Assembly: GCA_026545765.1 (NCBI GenBank)
Contig: CM048840.1
Location: 22,386,765-22,450,764 of the forward strand
DNA from: Plantago major
Lineage: Eukaryota; Streptophyta; Magnoliopsida; Lamiales; Plantaginaceae
Direction of reading: 5' to 3'
DNA length: 64,000 bases
Both the position numbers and the translations under genes were made by a program. Of this stretch, positions 34,009-49,916 are shown piece by piece (within the stretch, counting starts at the first letter, position 1; each line of letters opens with the position of its first letter). The notes beneath the pieces are model-generated. The model saw only the letters and a list, made by a program, of their open reading frames with translations. It was not told the origin of the DNA and did no database searches.

Positions 34009-37000
34009 ATGAGGAAAGGTGCCAAGAGAAAGACCAAGGCCACCGAAGACCCCAGCCAATCCACCGCCAATCCGGCCGAACAGAAAAACGACGCAGCTGA
34101 GCCGAGCAAAAAACCAGCTGGAAAGGGGAGAGCTAAGCGTGCCAAGGTTGCCAAACCTGAATCCGAGCCCGAGTACTTCCCTGAGAAGCGGAATCTGGTA
34201 CGTTCGCACATTTTGTGAATGTCCATGGAGGTGAATTGATGCAAGTGTTTGATATTTTGGTTTAGTGTGTGCGAATTTACATTTTGCTGTGTTTTTGTTC
34301 AGGAGGATCTGTGGCAGCAGGTTTTTCCGGTTGGCACGGAGGTAAGAGCATTATTCGTTTAGTTTTTGTTAATGTTTGTATGTAAATGATGTAAGTGTTT
34401 GAGTTATTGAATTTCTCTACATTTGTTGTTGATTAACAGTGGGATCAGTTGGATATGGTATATCAGTACAAGTGGAATTTTTCTAATTTGGAGGTGAGTT
34501 TCGTTTCGTTTTCTAATGCTTGAATTGCAAGCCTGGGTAGCAGATGTTATGAAACGAGCTGAATGAATTGAGGATTCGGAACATTAATGTTCGGCTTGGA
34601 AAATTGCAGGATGCATTTGAAGAAGGTGGGGAGTTATTTGACAAGAATGTCTACCTCTTTGGGTGCACTGAGCGTAAGTTGTTCTTAAGATGTTAACGTT
34701 TTATTCTCTTGTAAGTCTCGGAAGTCTGTTATTGCTCAATGTAGTAGCATCTCTGCTAGAAATTTTACTTGTTTATCATTTCTCCTTTGAAATAATAACA
34801 AGTTTGGCTGCTCCGGAAAGTAACTAAACTTTCTATTGATTTCTGCAGCTCAATTGGTCTCTTTCCAAGGTCAAGCTAAAGTTATAATGATCCCTGTTGT
34901 GGTTGCGGTAAGTCCTCAAAAACTTTTAGGAGAGACCACATTTTGTCTATTTGTTGTACCATTAAACCTTTTGTTGACGTCAGGCCCGTTCATGGCTCCT
35001 CTTGTATGTTTGTAATTGTTTTTTTTTTTTTGGGTATGTGGCCCTGTAAATATGCTTCCCCAAACCTACCCACTGTGAAATGATGGATATCAAATAGAGA
35101 AATAATAACAAGTATTTAACGTGCAAGCTCCAAAATCAGGAGATAAACCACTGGGACCAGACAAGAAAATACATAGAAATTTGTTAGAACTTCACAAGTT
35201 TTCTTCTAACCCCAACCGACCCTGACAAAAGCTTCCCACTAGCAACACTCTCTAATTTACACCCCAACCTAGTATAATAGATACAAACGTGGAAGTAGAA
35301 GGAAAGCTAGAATGCTTTGTTGGTGTGTTTTAACTGAATGAACAAAGAGCTGCTTTTATAAGCAACCTCGTTGTTCACTAACGTTTGCCATAAGCTCATC
35401 TTGTAACATTTTTACTTGTATCTACGCTAGTCCACCTACTGGAAAAATGCGAGACTCCCGTTTACGGACAGCGGGTGGACTACTATAGATGGAATGGAAA
35501 ATGTGACGAGATGAGCTCATACTCTCATAGCATACATAGAGTTCGCCTATAAAAGCAGCTCTCAGTTCATTCAGTTAGAAGTTAAAACACACCTCAAAGT
35601 AAAGTGTTCTAGCATTGTTCTCTCTATTTCTTTCATTAGTATTTCATACATTGGGCCAAATTCCCAAAAAACTTTCTGGTAGCTTCTGAACCACATGGAT
35701 GATTTTTCCTGAGGGGTTCTTAAAGAAAAAGAATCATTATGACTGGCATATTGTAATGAGACTGCTGATATGGTGTCTGCACATGTCTTCCTTCTTTTGG
35801 CATGCTGGTGATAAACCTTTATGAATTGCCACTCTATTCTGGAGTAGTGGATTTAATTTATTAGTTTATACTGTATACATGTGATGAATAGTGCCTTCAT
35901 TCCATTTTTTCTTTTATTATTATTTTGTTTTGTGTTACTGATTGACGTGTATAGTATATATCTAAGTGCTGATGTAGCCTTTTTCATGTATATTGTCCTG
36001 TTGCTTAAACAGGTAGCATCCCCGTTTCCTCCATCTGACAAGATCGGAATCAAGTCGGTTCAGAGAGAGACAGAAGAAATTATTCCAATGAAGCAGATGA
36101 AATTTGATTGGGTCCCATATATTCCACTAGAGAAGAGGTATATTTGGTTTCGTTCATTTCTTGACACATCCGTATATCACCGTCTTCTATTTCACTGTAG
36201 TCAGCTGCTCACCCTAACTTCATTTTCAACAGGGAAGCTCAAGTTGAAAGACTAAAGAAGTCGAAGATTTTTATTTTGACCTGTATTCAGAGAAGGTTAA
36301 GCTTATGTACTTTCTTTGTTCCTTTATAATTGCTCCGGAATGGGTCTATGCACATGCTGTTTATGCAGCGTTTTTTTGCCTTCAAATGTTTCAAATATCT
36401 GCCGTTAACTTTTGTACATCTCAAGATCATCTTCCTGTCACCTCAAGTCTTCTCATAATGGCACATGAAACGTGTGGTGCAGTAACGGAAGTGATCAGAT
36501 TCTGTCTCAGAACTGACTTGTTGTCATTAAGTTTATTTCTCAAGAGTGTTTATATATGTGCATTCATCTAGACTCATTACGTATTGTGCTTGTGATTTAT
36601 CAGAGTATGTTTTCAAATAGATTGATGATGATGAGGTTATGCTCTGGCCAATGCTAAGACAAGAACCAGTTTGGCTCTCTCAGCTCATGTGGCCATTAGA
36701 CTGAAGTCAATAACTGTAAATAGGATGTCTGCTTTTAATATCATTGAGATATATATGTAATGCAAAATTTATATTGTTTCATCTGAGATGCTTGTCTTTT
36801 GTGTGCTTAATTACAACTATATAGTTGTTAAATGACATTGTTTTGTATGATTAAACAATTTTCTTTTGACAGATAATATCGGTCAGATAATTTGTTTTTA
36901 CAGAAACATCATCATTTATCATTATTTTCTAGATCGTAAAGTGTAGATTTTATGAAACTAGGGGTCATATAGGGTGTAAAACCAAGAGGCATGTTCTTGA

Positions 37001-39515
37001 TTTTGTTTAATGGTTGTGTGAAATTCTTTTTGCAGGGCTGGTCTAAAGCAAATGAAGATTGAGCGAGTGAAGAAGTTTGAGTATTGCTTACCTTGTAGGT
37101 GACCTCAATATATTAGATTACTCCTACTTCATCTTGTGCCTATTTGTTTATGACTTTATGCATTATGACTTGTCTGCTTTATCAATACTGTGAACATGAT
37201 ATCTATAATACACTTCAGTAAACCAACAACTTTGTATTTCCTAGTCATGACCTTATTTTGTTTCTAGTTAGAGTTATGAAACAGGAAATAGCTGTTATAG
37301 GTGGCATTTTTCATGAATTACTGAATAATATATAAACATCAGTAATCACACCTCTAAAGTTTGATGTTTATAAATCAAATTATCAAACCTTAGCATACAT
37401 GTTATAGTTAATTTTCTCAATCCTGTGTGGCTTCTTTCTTAGGATGTTAGAACAGGCATTCTACTTCTACAACATTTTATCTTTTTTGTAATCTTGAATG
37501 CAATACAGAAAGTTTCATCCTATGAACTATCGTCATTTGGCAGATTTCTATCATCCCCTTCAGGAAGATGAACTAGAGCAGAGTACTGTGGTGTCACTTC
37601 TATTTCCAATAGACCCAAAACCGGTATGGACCTCTTCTCATGCTAGTTTCCTAGCTATTAATACTTGTTAGCTACAACAAATAGCAATTTACAGCAGGAA
37701 GTATCTGAATGCAATGAGCTTTAACTTATATCACCTGTGGTTGCAGGTATTTGGCGAGTTTGATTGGGAATTTGATGAAGTAGAGGTGTGAAATTTCATA
37801 AAATTGATTTTAAAGTTTCTGCTATGCATATTATGTCAACTATAAAATAAACATGTTCAATCAACCTCAATTTCATCCAGGAGTACACGGATAAGCTTAT
37901 TGAGGAAGAAGAATTGCCTGCAGATCAAAAAGAACCCTTCAAGGTATATTTTCATGTTGTTGATTTCTCAGTAGTGTTGTTTTTCTTCTTTTTCTTTTTA
38001 TTTGTTCTTTTCCTTGTTTCTTCTCTGGTTGTTTAGCTAGTAGGCATTTCTATAGCTTCTGAAAAATATTCGTACTGTCTGTTCTTTCAGGAATTTCTGA
38101 AGGAAAAAGTCCGAGAAGCCAGAAAAGCTAACCGTGAGGTACTTGTATGGTTTTGTTCTAGGAAATTTCATTCTCTTGCGTGCCATGTGGTCTCTTACTT
38201 TCTCTCTTGCAGGCGAGGGAGGCTCGTAAAAAAGCTCTGGCCGAGATGAGTGAGGATACAAAAGCGGCATTTGAGAACATGAAGTTTTACAAATTTTATC
38301 CTGTACCTACGGCGGAGAGTCCTGATGTATCCAGTGTCAAGGTGAATGTCCTCAATCAATAATTTCAGTTCAAGTGCATGAGGGATGGTGTTATGGTTTG
38401 CCTCTGTCCCATTTGAAATTATCTCTATTCCTTGTCTGGGTGCCCATTAAAAATAAGCTAATTTTAAAATGGCAATAACGTACCTCATGTCTTTGATCAA
38501 GCACCCATCGTCTTCTCAATATTTACATGGATTACCACCCGCTTACAATTACAATTTTATATATTTACTATCATTTATTCAAATTATACCCGACTTGGAA
38601 CTTCTATCCATTTTATCAACCAATTCATATTTACATGTGCCCAAAAGAAATAACCCATTTCAAATCGGACAGAGAAAGTATTACCCATCTGCTGAAGTAC
38701 TTAATAATTTCCTTTCTGGAATTTGTGGCATTTCTTAAAGAATACTGGTCATTTGTAGTTTGTAAATAACACTTGTGTCAACAGAATAGGAAGATCTTTA
38801 TAGTATCTGAATTTTAATCCCGTTGAGAATGAAAAGAAAAAAAAAATCTTAGCTTGAAGACACTGGTCAATGCAAACACACACACACACTACTATTTTTT
38901 TTTTTTTTTTTTCTTTTGCTTCCTGTGCATGTCTTTAGCTTTTCATTAAACGGTCACTATAAGATTACATCCATAACCAGTATCTTTACAAGCACAGGAA
39001 GCAAATGAAAAATGATTCTGTGTTGATGGGTGAGGTCTCAACCTGCTAACAGATGATCCTTGAATTAATATATTTACAGATCTACCTTTTTATGCTTGTC
39101 GCATACCATTGTCGTAGAGTTGACAATTCAAGCACCCATAGCTATTACTGAAATGATAATTCGATTGTAACAGTGATCTATTTGCATATTATACAATTTT
39201 CAGCAGTTACGGTGCCATTTCTTTGATTTTAATGGATCAATCACATGGTGTTATGACTCGAGATCAGCCTAAAACAAGGATAATTTTTGGTCTATAGTTG
39301 ATAAATCAGTACTTAAGTGTTCTAAAATCAAATTGATTTGTCTTTATGGTGAAATGAACTAAGCTAGCCTAAACAAGGACAATAACAAGATTAGTTTTCT
39401 TTCTGATTTTGGTACTATTACATCAGCTGGAATCTAACCTGTCTACTCTGTTCACATTGTACTGCAGTCACCTTTCATTAACAGATACTACGGGAAGGCT
39501 CACATGGTTCTCTGA
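34009..39515 (+). CDS. HIT4: HIT4-like nuclear protein (heat-responsive chromatin factor), 14 exons
   Basis: Exons: 34009-34197, 34303-34341, 34440-34493, 34610-34673, 34849-34907, 36013-36137, 36233-36295, 37036-37094, 37544-37623, 37747-37785, 37881-37943, 38091-38138, 38213-38341 and 39468-39515. All introns are GT-AG, and the joined frame is open for 352 residues. The N-terminus is basic with NLS-like clusters (KRKTK, KRAKVAK). A conserved globular core follows (EDLWQQVFPVGTEWD to FDWVPYIPLEKR), then DELEQSTVVSLLFP and FGEFDWEFDEVE. A Lys/Glu/Arg-rich probable helix (EARKANREAREARKKAL) and FYKFYPV...INRYYGKAH end it. From memory this matches Arabidopsis HEAT INTOLERANT 4, a nuclear protein needed for heat-induced chromocentre decondensation. 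The gene model is strong; the orthology is inferred. It appears intact and is probably a functional host gene. Confidence 0.82.
35290..35640. repeat. Imperfect long inverted repeat (MITE-like hairpin) in intron 5
   Basis: The left arm (GTGTTTTAACTGAATGAAC, then GAGCTGCTTTTATAA) is matched in reverse complement by the right arm (GTTCATTCAGTTAGAAGT near 35566 and TATAAAAGCAGCTCTCA near 35550). A second matching pair sits closer in (TAAGCTCATCTTGTAACAT and GTGACGAGATGAGCTCAT). The arms of about 140 bp meet near 35450. It is not coding and looks like a folded MITE. Confidence 0.7.
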
Positions 39516-39935
39516 AGAGCATGCCAACCAACATCTAGCATCGAGAAGAGTATTTCTTACAAGTCAAGGGTTGAGACTCTGACTGAAGAGCACCCAGCAA
39601 CATTATTTATGGAGAGGAGTATTTCAAACAATGGTTGAAGCTCGTAGAAATACGTGATCTACACAGAGGATATGCCCGTTTTCTATGTTTTTTATGTATC
39701 CGAAAGTAAAAACTTTTAGAGGCTGGGGACGTGGCAAATAGAAACAACAAGATGGTGCAATTTAGCTTGCCATTTATGTATTAGCTGTATACATCAATTT
39801 TGCACATTTGATTTAAATTCACTTGTGTGAATTTAATTATAATCTCATTCGTTCAACCATCACTAATTTTTTGCATATTTTACTGCTGGAATAATGTGTA
39901 ACGTTTTTATAAATGAATGGGATCATATCCTGCGG

Positions 39936-40784
39936 GAAAAATTCATTTTTGTTACCTAAAGTTGTGACAGTTATCGTTTTGGTACATTAAGTTGTGTATT
40001 CGTCCAATTTTAGTACTCTGTTAGTCAAACTTAATGGAACCGTTAACTTTGACCGAATTAATAAGGATTAGCGTGAATTAGTTGATTTTCTGTCAAGTTG
40101 GTATGTGAATTAAACGCGCTCCTAATAAAATATTACTTAATAAATTTTAATTAAAAAAATAATTCATGATCAATAAAATCGATTAATATTAATAAAAAAT
40201 TATTAATATTAATAAAATATTAATAAATTTAAAAAATAATAATTCATGATTAATGGAAAATTGACTAATATAAATAAAAAATTAATTCATAATCAATGAA
40301 AAATCGACTAATATAAATAAAAAAATATTAATATTAATAAATTTTAATTAAAAAAATTAAATCATGATCAATGAAAAATCGACTAATATTGATAAAAAAT
40401 TAATAATATTAATAAATTTTAATAAAAAAGTTAATTCATCATCAATGAAAATCAACTAACATTTAAAAAAAATATTAATATTAATAAATTTTAATTAAAA
40501 ATAATAATTCATCATCAATAGAAAAATTGAATAATATTAATAAAAAATATTACTATTAATAGGATATTAATAATTTTTTAATTAAAATTTATTAATATTT
40601 TATTAGTAGCGCGTGTAGTTCACGAGCCGACTTGACGGAAAATCGACTAATTCACGCTAATTCTTACTAATTCGGTCAAAGTTAACGGTTTCGTTAAGTT
40701 TGACTAACGGAGTACTAAAATTGAACCAATACTCAACTTAAAGGACCAAAACGATAACTGTCACAACTTAAGGTACTAAAAACG
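39936..40784. mobile_element. Long terminal-inverted-repeat element (MITE/foldback), only in copy A
   Basis: Arms of about 180 bp are inverted copies: AAGTTGTGACAGTTATCG on the left, CGATAACTGTCACAACTT on the right, and further pairs around the ACGGTTAACTTTGACCGAAT-type core. TGCGG flanks both ends (39931-39935, 40785-40789). The centre (40150-40560) holds diverged tandem units of about 60 bp based on AATTCATGATCAAT and ATTAATATTAAT. No ORF. Copy B lacks it, so it inserted after the duplication. Whether it is MULE-derived is not established. Confidence 0.8.
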
Positions 40785-41181
40785 TGCGGCTTAGAGAGGC
40801 CATTGTCTATGTTGCGGGTTGCCTGGTTGTACCAGGTGAATAGGTGATTAAGCATCGTCATGGTTTGCAGTTCTGGAAACTGAAAGACCGATGGTTTTAG
40901 CTAAATTAGGATACAGACATGGTAACAATTTGGGAAGGAGGAGAGCTCTTTTACTTGGTTCTAGATCATAAAGATGAGATGCGAGCTCCAATTTTATTTT
41001 CTCATGGAGTCTTTCATTAGTCTATCTTGCACATTGTTCATGAGGACTAGCAGACATGATAGTAGTAATATAAAGGCTTCACTTAGCTTGTCTTGTATTG
41101 AAAACTTGTGTTTTGTCTTGCATAAGAAAGTGATTAGGTACAAGTCAAAACTCAAGAAATCTGTTTAGGCCAAATCCCTGA

Positions 41182-42213
<1,032 letters not shown>

Positions 42214-43004
42214 ATATCTGTCATTTACTGTTTTTGTATATGTTTGGTTATGTGAGATTTTGCTTGTCTTTGAACAGTGTGATGATCATTTATCTATGTA
42301 TATAGTATGTCATTTGTGAATGAGACAGTCTTGTATCCTCATTGATCTGTTGAACTATTGAAGTTATGTGTTACTGTCAGTTGGTTGGAATGTTTAGTTG
42401 AGAAATTGATTTCAGTAATTTGGGAAGCTGAAACAGTAAATGTAAATCGCCTATATATACGGAGGTGTTGTTTATTCAACTCCATCCCTCACAATACGTC
42501 TCTTCTCTCCGTTCACATTCATATCTCGATAGCTTCATATCAGTAAAAGTGCAATTTCCTCCGGACGTAGGTAATTGCCGAACCACGTAAATCCCTGTGT
42601 CTATTTACTTTGCCGCAATGTTTACTTCCAATTTCAGAGGCTTCCGCATGACATGATCTAGGAAGCTTCTAAAGGATAGCAGAAAATGCCAATTTCCATT
42701 TACATAGACTTTCTTAAAATAGAAAGTTTCATGTTTTAGTAACTTTCAATAACAGGAAAGTTGGTTATAAGTTATAACTGCCTCAAGGTGGTTAAGTAGC
42801 TTCCGCAGTTATGTCTTGGCTTGCACATTTGTAACTTACTTGTTCATCTTATCTCTTCTATTCAACTTTTCACATTGATTGTAACTTGATTTGTGGTTCA
42901 CCAATGAAGATTTTATACATTTTTCACTTTCTCCATATGGTAAAAGCTTGATATCCATCAAATCGTCAGTTTTCTTTCTACTTTCACCCGATTCTGAAGA
43001 ATAT
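42214..43004. other. 3' flank of chitinase A; no further gene
   Basis: Contains the chitinase 3' UTR and, at about 42560-42672, a piece shared with 50770-50875 in copy B. Short frames here have no domain. Confidence 0.6.
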
Positions 43005-43262
43005 GCCCGTTTTCTTATGTTTTGATGCATCTGAAAGTAAGAAATTTTAGAGGCTAGGGACCTGGCAAATAGAAACCACAAGATGGTTCAATTTAGCTTG
43101 TCATTTATGTATTAGCTATTTAGCTGTATACATCAATTTTGCACAATTGATTCAAATTTACCAGTGTGAATTTTCTACTAATTATACTCATTCGTTCAAC
43201 CATTACTAAGCGTATTTTACTACTGGAATAATATGTGTAACGTTAATATAAGTGGATGGGAT

Positions 43263-44904
43263 TAGAGGTGTTATTTGGTAGGTCATGAATAATGCCTGTA
43301 ATTAAGTTAAAACCGCATGAAACGCGGACCGACCGGAACTGAATAAGCCCGCGAACCGATAAGGCCTGATCCGTTTAGTCCGGTTGTTTTGAGATTTTTT
43401 TAGGTTTTTCTATATAATATAGTCTATAATATATTGTCCAAAATCCAAGTCCAACTCCGTGGACCATGGCCCAAAAGCCCAATTAAGAGACCCCAATTCT
43501 CATTCCCCCAGTTCCCTTCAAACTTGTTATGCCATCTCCAGTAGTTACAACTCTCTACAACTCACCCTCTCCACCACGTTAGCAATCCACTCACTGTAAC
43601 TCACTTTGCAACTTTCCACAATTATCTACTCCAACAGTGAGGCCCAAAATCAATTTTATTTTAACATTTCTTTCAAACTTAATTATTCATTTCATTTTCT
43701 TTTCTCATTCCTTTTAAACTTTATTCTTGAATTGATTTTAAATGTTGTTAATTAATTATAATAAAATCACACTAATTTTTTTTAAATATATTACTTGAAA
43801 ATAAAAATTACATTACTTTAAAAAAATTACAATACTTGAGATTGAAAATTAAAACACTTAAAATTGAAGATTACAACACTTGAAATTGAAAATTAAAAAT
43901 AATTGAAATTGAAAATTACAACAAGTATGTTCGACAGTATGCAAAGGGCGACTACGACCAATTGGAGTAAAATTACATTGTACCTGATCACAATATTCCA
44001 TACGCATTTAGGGAACATATCCTCAACAGAATGCTACACACTGATCATGCTAAAGCGAATGTATTGCAGAAAGTCCTGATCGAGCACGTATGGAAAAATC
44101 GTAAGGATAGGTCATTAATCTAGTTTACATTTTTCAAGTGCGTTTTTATGTTTTTAGTGTCTGTATTTTCTTTTCTACAAGTGTGATTTTAAACTCAAAT
44201 AATATGTCTTTTAAATTTTAGAAGTAATGTATAATTACATTTTATATTGCTACGGATATTATTATCATATTTGTAATAATGAAATTTGAAAACAAGAAAA
44301 AACAGAAGAAAAGAAGTTAAAAGAGAAGAAATTCAGAAAAACAAAAGAAAAAAAAAAGGAAAAATGCGTGAAAAACAACGCTGGTGGATTTCTGCCGCCC
44401 ACATTAGTCTAGGGTTGTGTTTCCTTCTTATTTCATGATCTGCCGCCCTCACCTCATCAATCATCTTCTTCCCTAATTGCGCCCTCATCTAACGGTCGAA
44501 TCTCGAATCGAACGTTGCTGAAGCTGAACGTTGGCTTATAAGTTATGACCGTTGATGAAGCTGAACGACGACTCTCATCTATAAATAGGTGAGTTTTTAT
44601 CTATCTTAATTCATCACACTCTCTTCTTAATCTTCTACTCTCTCTTCTTAATCTTCTATTCTCTCTTCTGCTTGCTGTTACAAATTTTTAAAAAATAAAA
44701 TTGCATTTGAAAAAAAAATAGATGGGCCCGGCCCGTGAATAAGACAGCCCGGACCGTGAATAGAGTGGGCTGGGAGCTGTGCCGGGTCAGGTTTGGCAAA
44801 AAAACCGGCCCGGCCCGTCTAAAGGAGCAGCCCGTACCAGCCCGTCCTTTAAATGGAGCGGGCTGCTCCAGCCCGGCCCGAGACCGGTCCGAATAACACC
44901 TCTA
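43263..44904. mobile_element. Non-autonomous hAT element, only in copy B
   Basis: Ends TAGAGGTG and CACCTCTA are inverted and extend into TGTTATTYGG. Both sides are flanked by the same 8-bp GATGGGAT (43255-43262 and 44905-44912), the hAT TSD length. Subterminal GC-rich tracts (CCCGGCCCG type) are usual for this plant group. The interior (43917-44123) has a short coding relic containing REHILNRMLHTDHA and VLIEHVWKNR, similar in feel to the C-terminus of Harbinger-type nucleases. No hAT transposase is present. Confidence 0.9.
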
Positions 44905-45133
44905 GATGGGATCAACAACCTGCAGTCCAGAGAGGTAATTGTCTAGGTTGCGGGTTGCCTGGTTAGACCAAGTGATTAAGTATCGTCATAGTTTGTGGTT
45001 CTGGAAACTGAAAGACAGTGATGGTTTTAGCTGATTTTGGATACTGACATGGTTACCAATTTGGGAAGGAGAGCTCTTTTACTGTTTTCTGGATCATAAA
45101 GCGGAGAATGAGAGCTCCAATTTTGTTAGTGTT

Positions 45134-48100
45134 TTGGGATAAGCGTTATTCGCCCACTACTAGTGTACAATTGGATAACACCGAATCGCTTCCAGATACA
45201 ATGAAGTCCAGAAAGAAGTCCATACTAATCTGTATGTTTAACTACGTATTGTACAAACGGAATTAAACTTAAGAACCGGAATAAGCAGTAAAAGAAATGC
45301 TACAGAAACAATTACTGCAGATATTGTTTCCGTAGCATAAGCGAGAGGTAGAAGATTCTGGAGAGATATGGTTCTGGTGTGTCTTCAATCTGGAACTAGC
45401 CCTCTTATTCCTATCCATTGGATCATACCTTTTTAAATCAATTGTCATTGGCTTTTCCCGGATTAAACCTGACTGTAGGATTATTCTCCAGATTAAATCC
45501 TGACCGTACAAATTTTAAACAAAATTAACGTCCGAGATTGATGAGCGATTGCGCCTAACAAAAGCGCCCATGGCACGGGCTCGGGCGCGCACGTGTGGCC
45601 CTGCCAAGTGCACCTACTTAATGATTAGTTTACACATCAGTAATGCACTTCCATAAATAAACTAAACTTTCCACACTTACTTTTTCCATGTGGGACAAAG
45701 TGTATTTGTTTAAATATTACTTCACATTTTCCATATGGGACAATAAGTAATAGTTTTGTAACAATACGGAAAATCGAACAATTTTTTTTTCTTTTAACTA
45801 GAAGAAAACTAAATTACAAATGCTACAAACGAGCTACTGGATTTAAACTTTGAACTTAACAACAAAAACCAAGTCTACAATTTTCAAGGAAAAAAAGTTT
45901 AGAAACTAAGCAACAAGAAAACCCCTATAAATTTTCCCCCCTCTCTGAGATTGCTGAACTACTACGACTCTGGAGCATCAATCAACGAATCACTTACAAG
46001 GAAGGGAAGATAGAAAGAGTGGTGAGATAAAACTCAGTGAGGTTCGTACAAGTGTCAGTGAGTAACAAAATAGCTACTTCGTTCTATCACGTTATTTATT
46101 TTGACTTTTTTTAACTTCAACTTTTATTTAATAAATCTTAAGCAGTAAATGTAAAATGTTCAATTAAATTATATTATGATACTTTAAGGAATAAAGTTTC
46201 GAAATATAATTTAATTGAACATTTATTCTTGATTTAAGAATAATTTATAATCGAAGTTGACACATTGAAAATGAAAAAATAACGTAAGAATAGTAATAGA
46301 AATACACAATCAACCAAGAACATATCAATATCAAGTACAATCAAGAAGACGAATCAGAACAAACAAGCCGCCCCTTATTCCTCCCAATTACCCTTGTGAC
46401 TCCCTTCAGAGAGCGACTCTGAACAAACAATACCCTGCATACGTATGCAGGGGTGAAATCCTACGACCCTCCAAGACCTCGGCGACTTCTGCCTCGCATC
46501 AAAGGGGAATAGGCCAAGGCACTCAATGAATTGCTCGATAGACACAACTACCCAAGCCTACTCACAAGATACCTCAACCGAACAAATCAAACAATCAGAA
46601 CAAAATCCAAAATGTATCCATAGCCAAACCAATAATGGATCTCAGCATAAATTCGAAATCCAAAACATATCAAAAAACAATGTCACAAATACTTTCCATG
46701 ATTTACTGAAAGAGAGTATCTCATATACGACATACATAGCGGAATCATGACAAACGAAGTTTATGCAATTTAAGATGATGGTTTTCACAAGCATTTTAAT
46801 ACTTATATACAATAACAAAACAGATGAAATCAATTAAACCTTCCAGGTTTTCGAAGAGGGATTTTAAAGAACACTCAACTTAGAGCTAAAGATCTCAACC
46901 CTGTCGATAAAGTTATAATTAATTCTAACTTAAACTGCAACAACAAGCACACCATCTTCTTCCTAAGCTTACAAAGAAAACCGAGACTCGATAAGGAAAT
47001 GAAGTGAGACTAACGTGGAGATAATGTTTAAGATTAAGGACTGAAGTGAAGGCTTATAAAGAGATCAAAGATTAAAGAAAAACCAGAAAGGTTCACATGT
47101 AATTTGCAATGTTTTTGGGTTGAAATGAAAGAAAGCTGAGTATAGTGTTGAACTTGGAAACTAAAATATTGTTCAGGGTCTAAGTGTGATATTTACACAA
47201 ATTCATCAAAATAATGAAATGGAAGGGTATAAGGTAAAAGCTACCAAGAATCAGCAACGTACAGAGAACTTCGAGGAGTCCGAACGCCCTCAAAAGAAGT
47301 CCGAAAGAAGTGTAATAAAATATCAAAATCAAGTACTCAGAAAGGGGATCGTAAAGGTTTAGTTCGCAACTAACACGGATGAGTACCGAAAGAGATACAA
47401 GTATACTAACTCACCCCGCGCGCACAGTTTCAGAAAATGAACAACACCTGATCCGGAGACGATTCAGTGTCCAAATTAAACACACTGGAATTCCACATTT
47501 TAGTAGACTAAAACAAGCTTGCAGTTTTTCTGCTAGCACAACCTCTGTTCAGGATCGATTTCAGGCATCAAAACGCAACCGATTTAAGAAATTAAATAGC
47601 CTAAAATCATCTACATATTAACGCCTACAGTTCTCTACTCAAGCAGTCCCTGTTCAGCTCAATTTCAGGAGTCTAAACTCGACTATTTTGGAATCTTCAG
47701 ATGCACATACTCGCAGTCCTTCTGCTCGGACAATCTACGTTCGGGCTGGATTTCGGGTATCAAAACTCAACGGATTTCGAAAATTCAAAAGCACCGCAAA
47801 ACTTGGATTAATCGATTGATCGAGATGGACGGCTTGTACAGGTGAAGATAGAGTTTGTGCTATATACATAAATGCTCCCCATCAAACAAGGATCCTGAAA
47901 CAGAGAACGATTTCGAGATTGGAGGTCGATTGATAGGTCATTGGTTGCGAAATCGGGCTTAGGGATGAAGAGAACTTTGCTTGGCAAGATAGACTAGAGA
48001 TTGTGACCACATCCATAGATTGAAGGTTCAACAGCATATAAAAAATGAGATTGAAGAGTTAAGAGAGAAAAACTGATCTGGGAGGTGAAATGAATTATTA

Positions 48101-48224
48101 GGATGATAAAAGGTTTCATAATGAAGAAATGAAAGGTCGGCTAATTGGGAAGGTCTGGGAGACGTGTTGATCATTCAAATGGGGTAAATTAACCATAGTA
48201 GTAGTAATAATAATAATTATTATA

Positions 48225-48255
<31 letters not shown>

Positions 48256-48667
48256 ATTATTATTATTATTATTATTTATTAAAGAACAAATGAAACTGAT
48301 ATCAAGTCGACAGGGACTACAATAAAATGGAGTACTATAAAACGGAGTAAGAACAAAAATGTAGAAAATATTAGTGAAGGAAAATATATTTATTTACGGT
48401 TGGAAAAGCTTTATATGTGTATATAAACATCTAAAGAAGAACGGACAAGATTAGAATGAAAGAAGACTAATAATGTGAAATTAACCTTTAAAAGGGAAAG
48501 CATTGGAACGGGTACGAGGAAGCGAAGAACGAAGTAGAATAAATATTAAAATAAATATCCTGAAAATCTCGGGTATTACAAGTTTATATTACTTCACACT
48601 TACAAAAAATAATCATTCATTTCCAATATGAGACATTAATTACCAATCTCTTCCATAATTTATTCTT
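45134..48667. mobile_element. Retroelement-like insertion, only in copy B
   Basis: The limits come from comparing copies A and B: shared sequence ends at about 45133 (GAGCTCCAATTT) and resumes at about 48668 (TCTCATGGAG). The left end TGTTAGTGTTTTGGGATAAG looks like a Copia LTR start, with a TATA-like CCTATAAATTTT at 45930. Near the right, on the minus strand, TGTAATACCCGAG (48580 downward) looks like a Gypsy LTR start. It may thus be two partial LTR elements, one nested. No gag or pol is present. Low certainty about the family. Confidence 0.5.
48196..48283. repeat. (ATT)n-type microsatellite
   Basis: About 85 bp of TAA/ATT repeats with a few interruptions, inside the copy B insertion. Confidence 0.9.
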
Positions 48668-48884
48668 GGAAATTTCTCATGGAGTCTTCTTTAATCTATC
48701 ATGTACATTGTTCATGAGGACTAGCAGACATGATAGTAGTAATACAAAGTTACAAACATAGCAGAAACATAATAAAGTCTTCACTTAGCTTGTCTTGTAT
48801 TGAAAAACTTGTGTTTTGTCTTAAATAAAAAAATGATTAGGTACAGGTCAAAACTCAAGAAATCTGTTTAGGCCAAATCCCTGA

Positions 48885-49916
<1,032 letters not shown>

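Noticed and set aside
34003..34244. Antisense frames over HIT4-like exon 1
   Set aside because: Shadows of a supported plus-strand exon; hydrophobic look comes from the complement of Lys/Glu codons.
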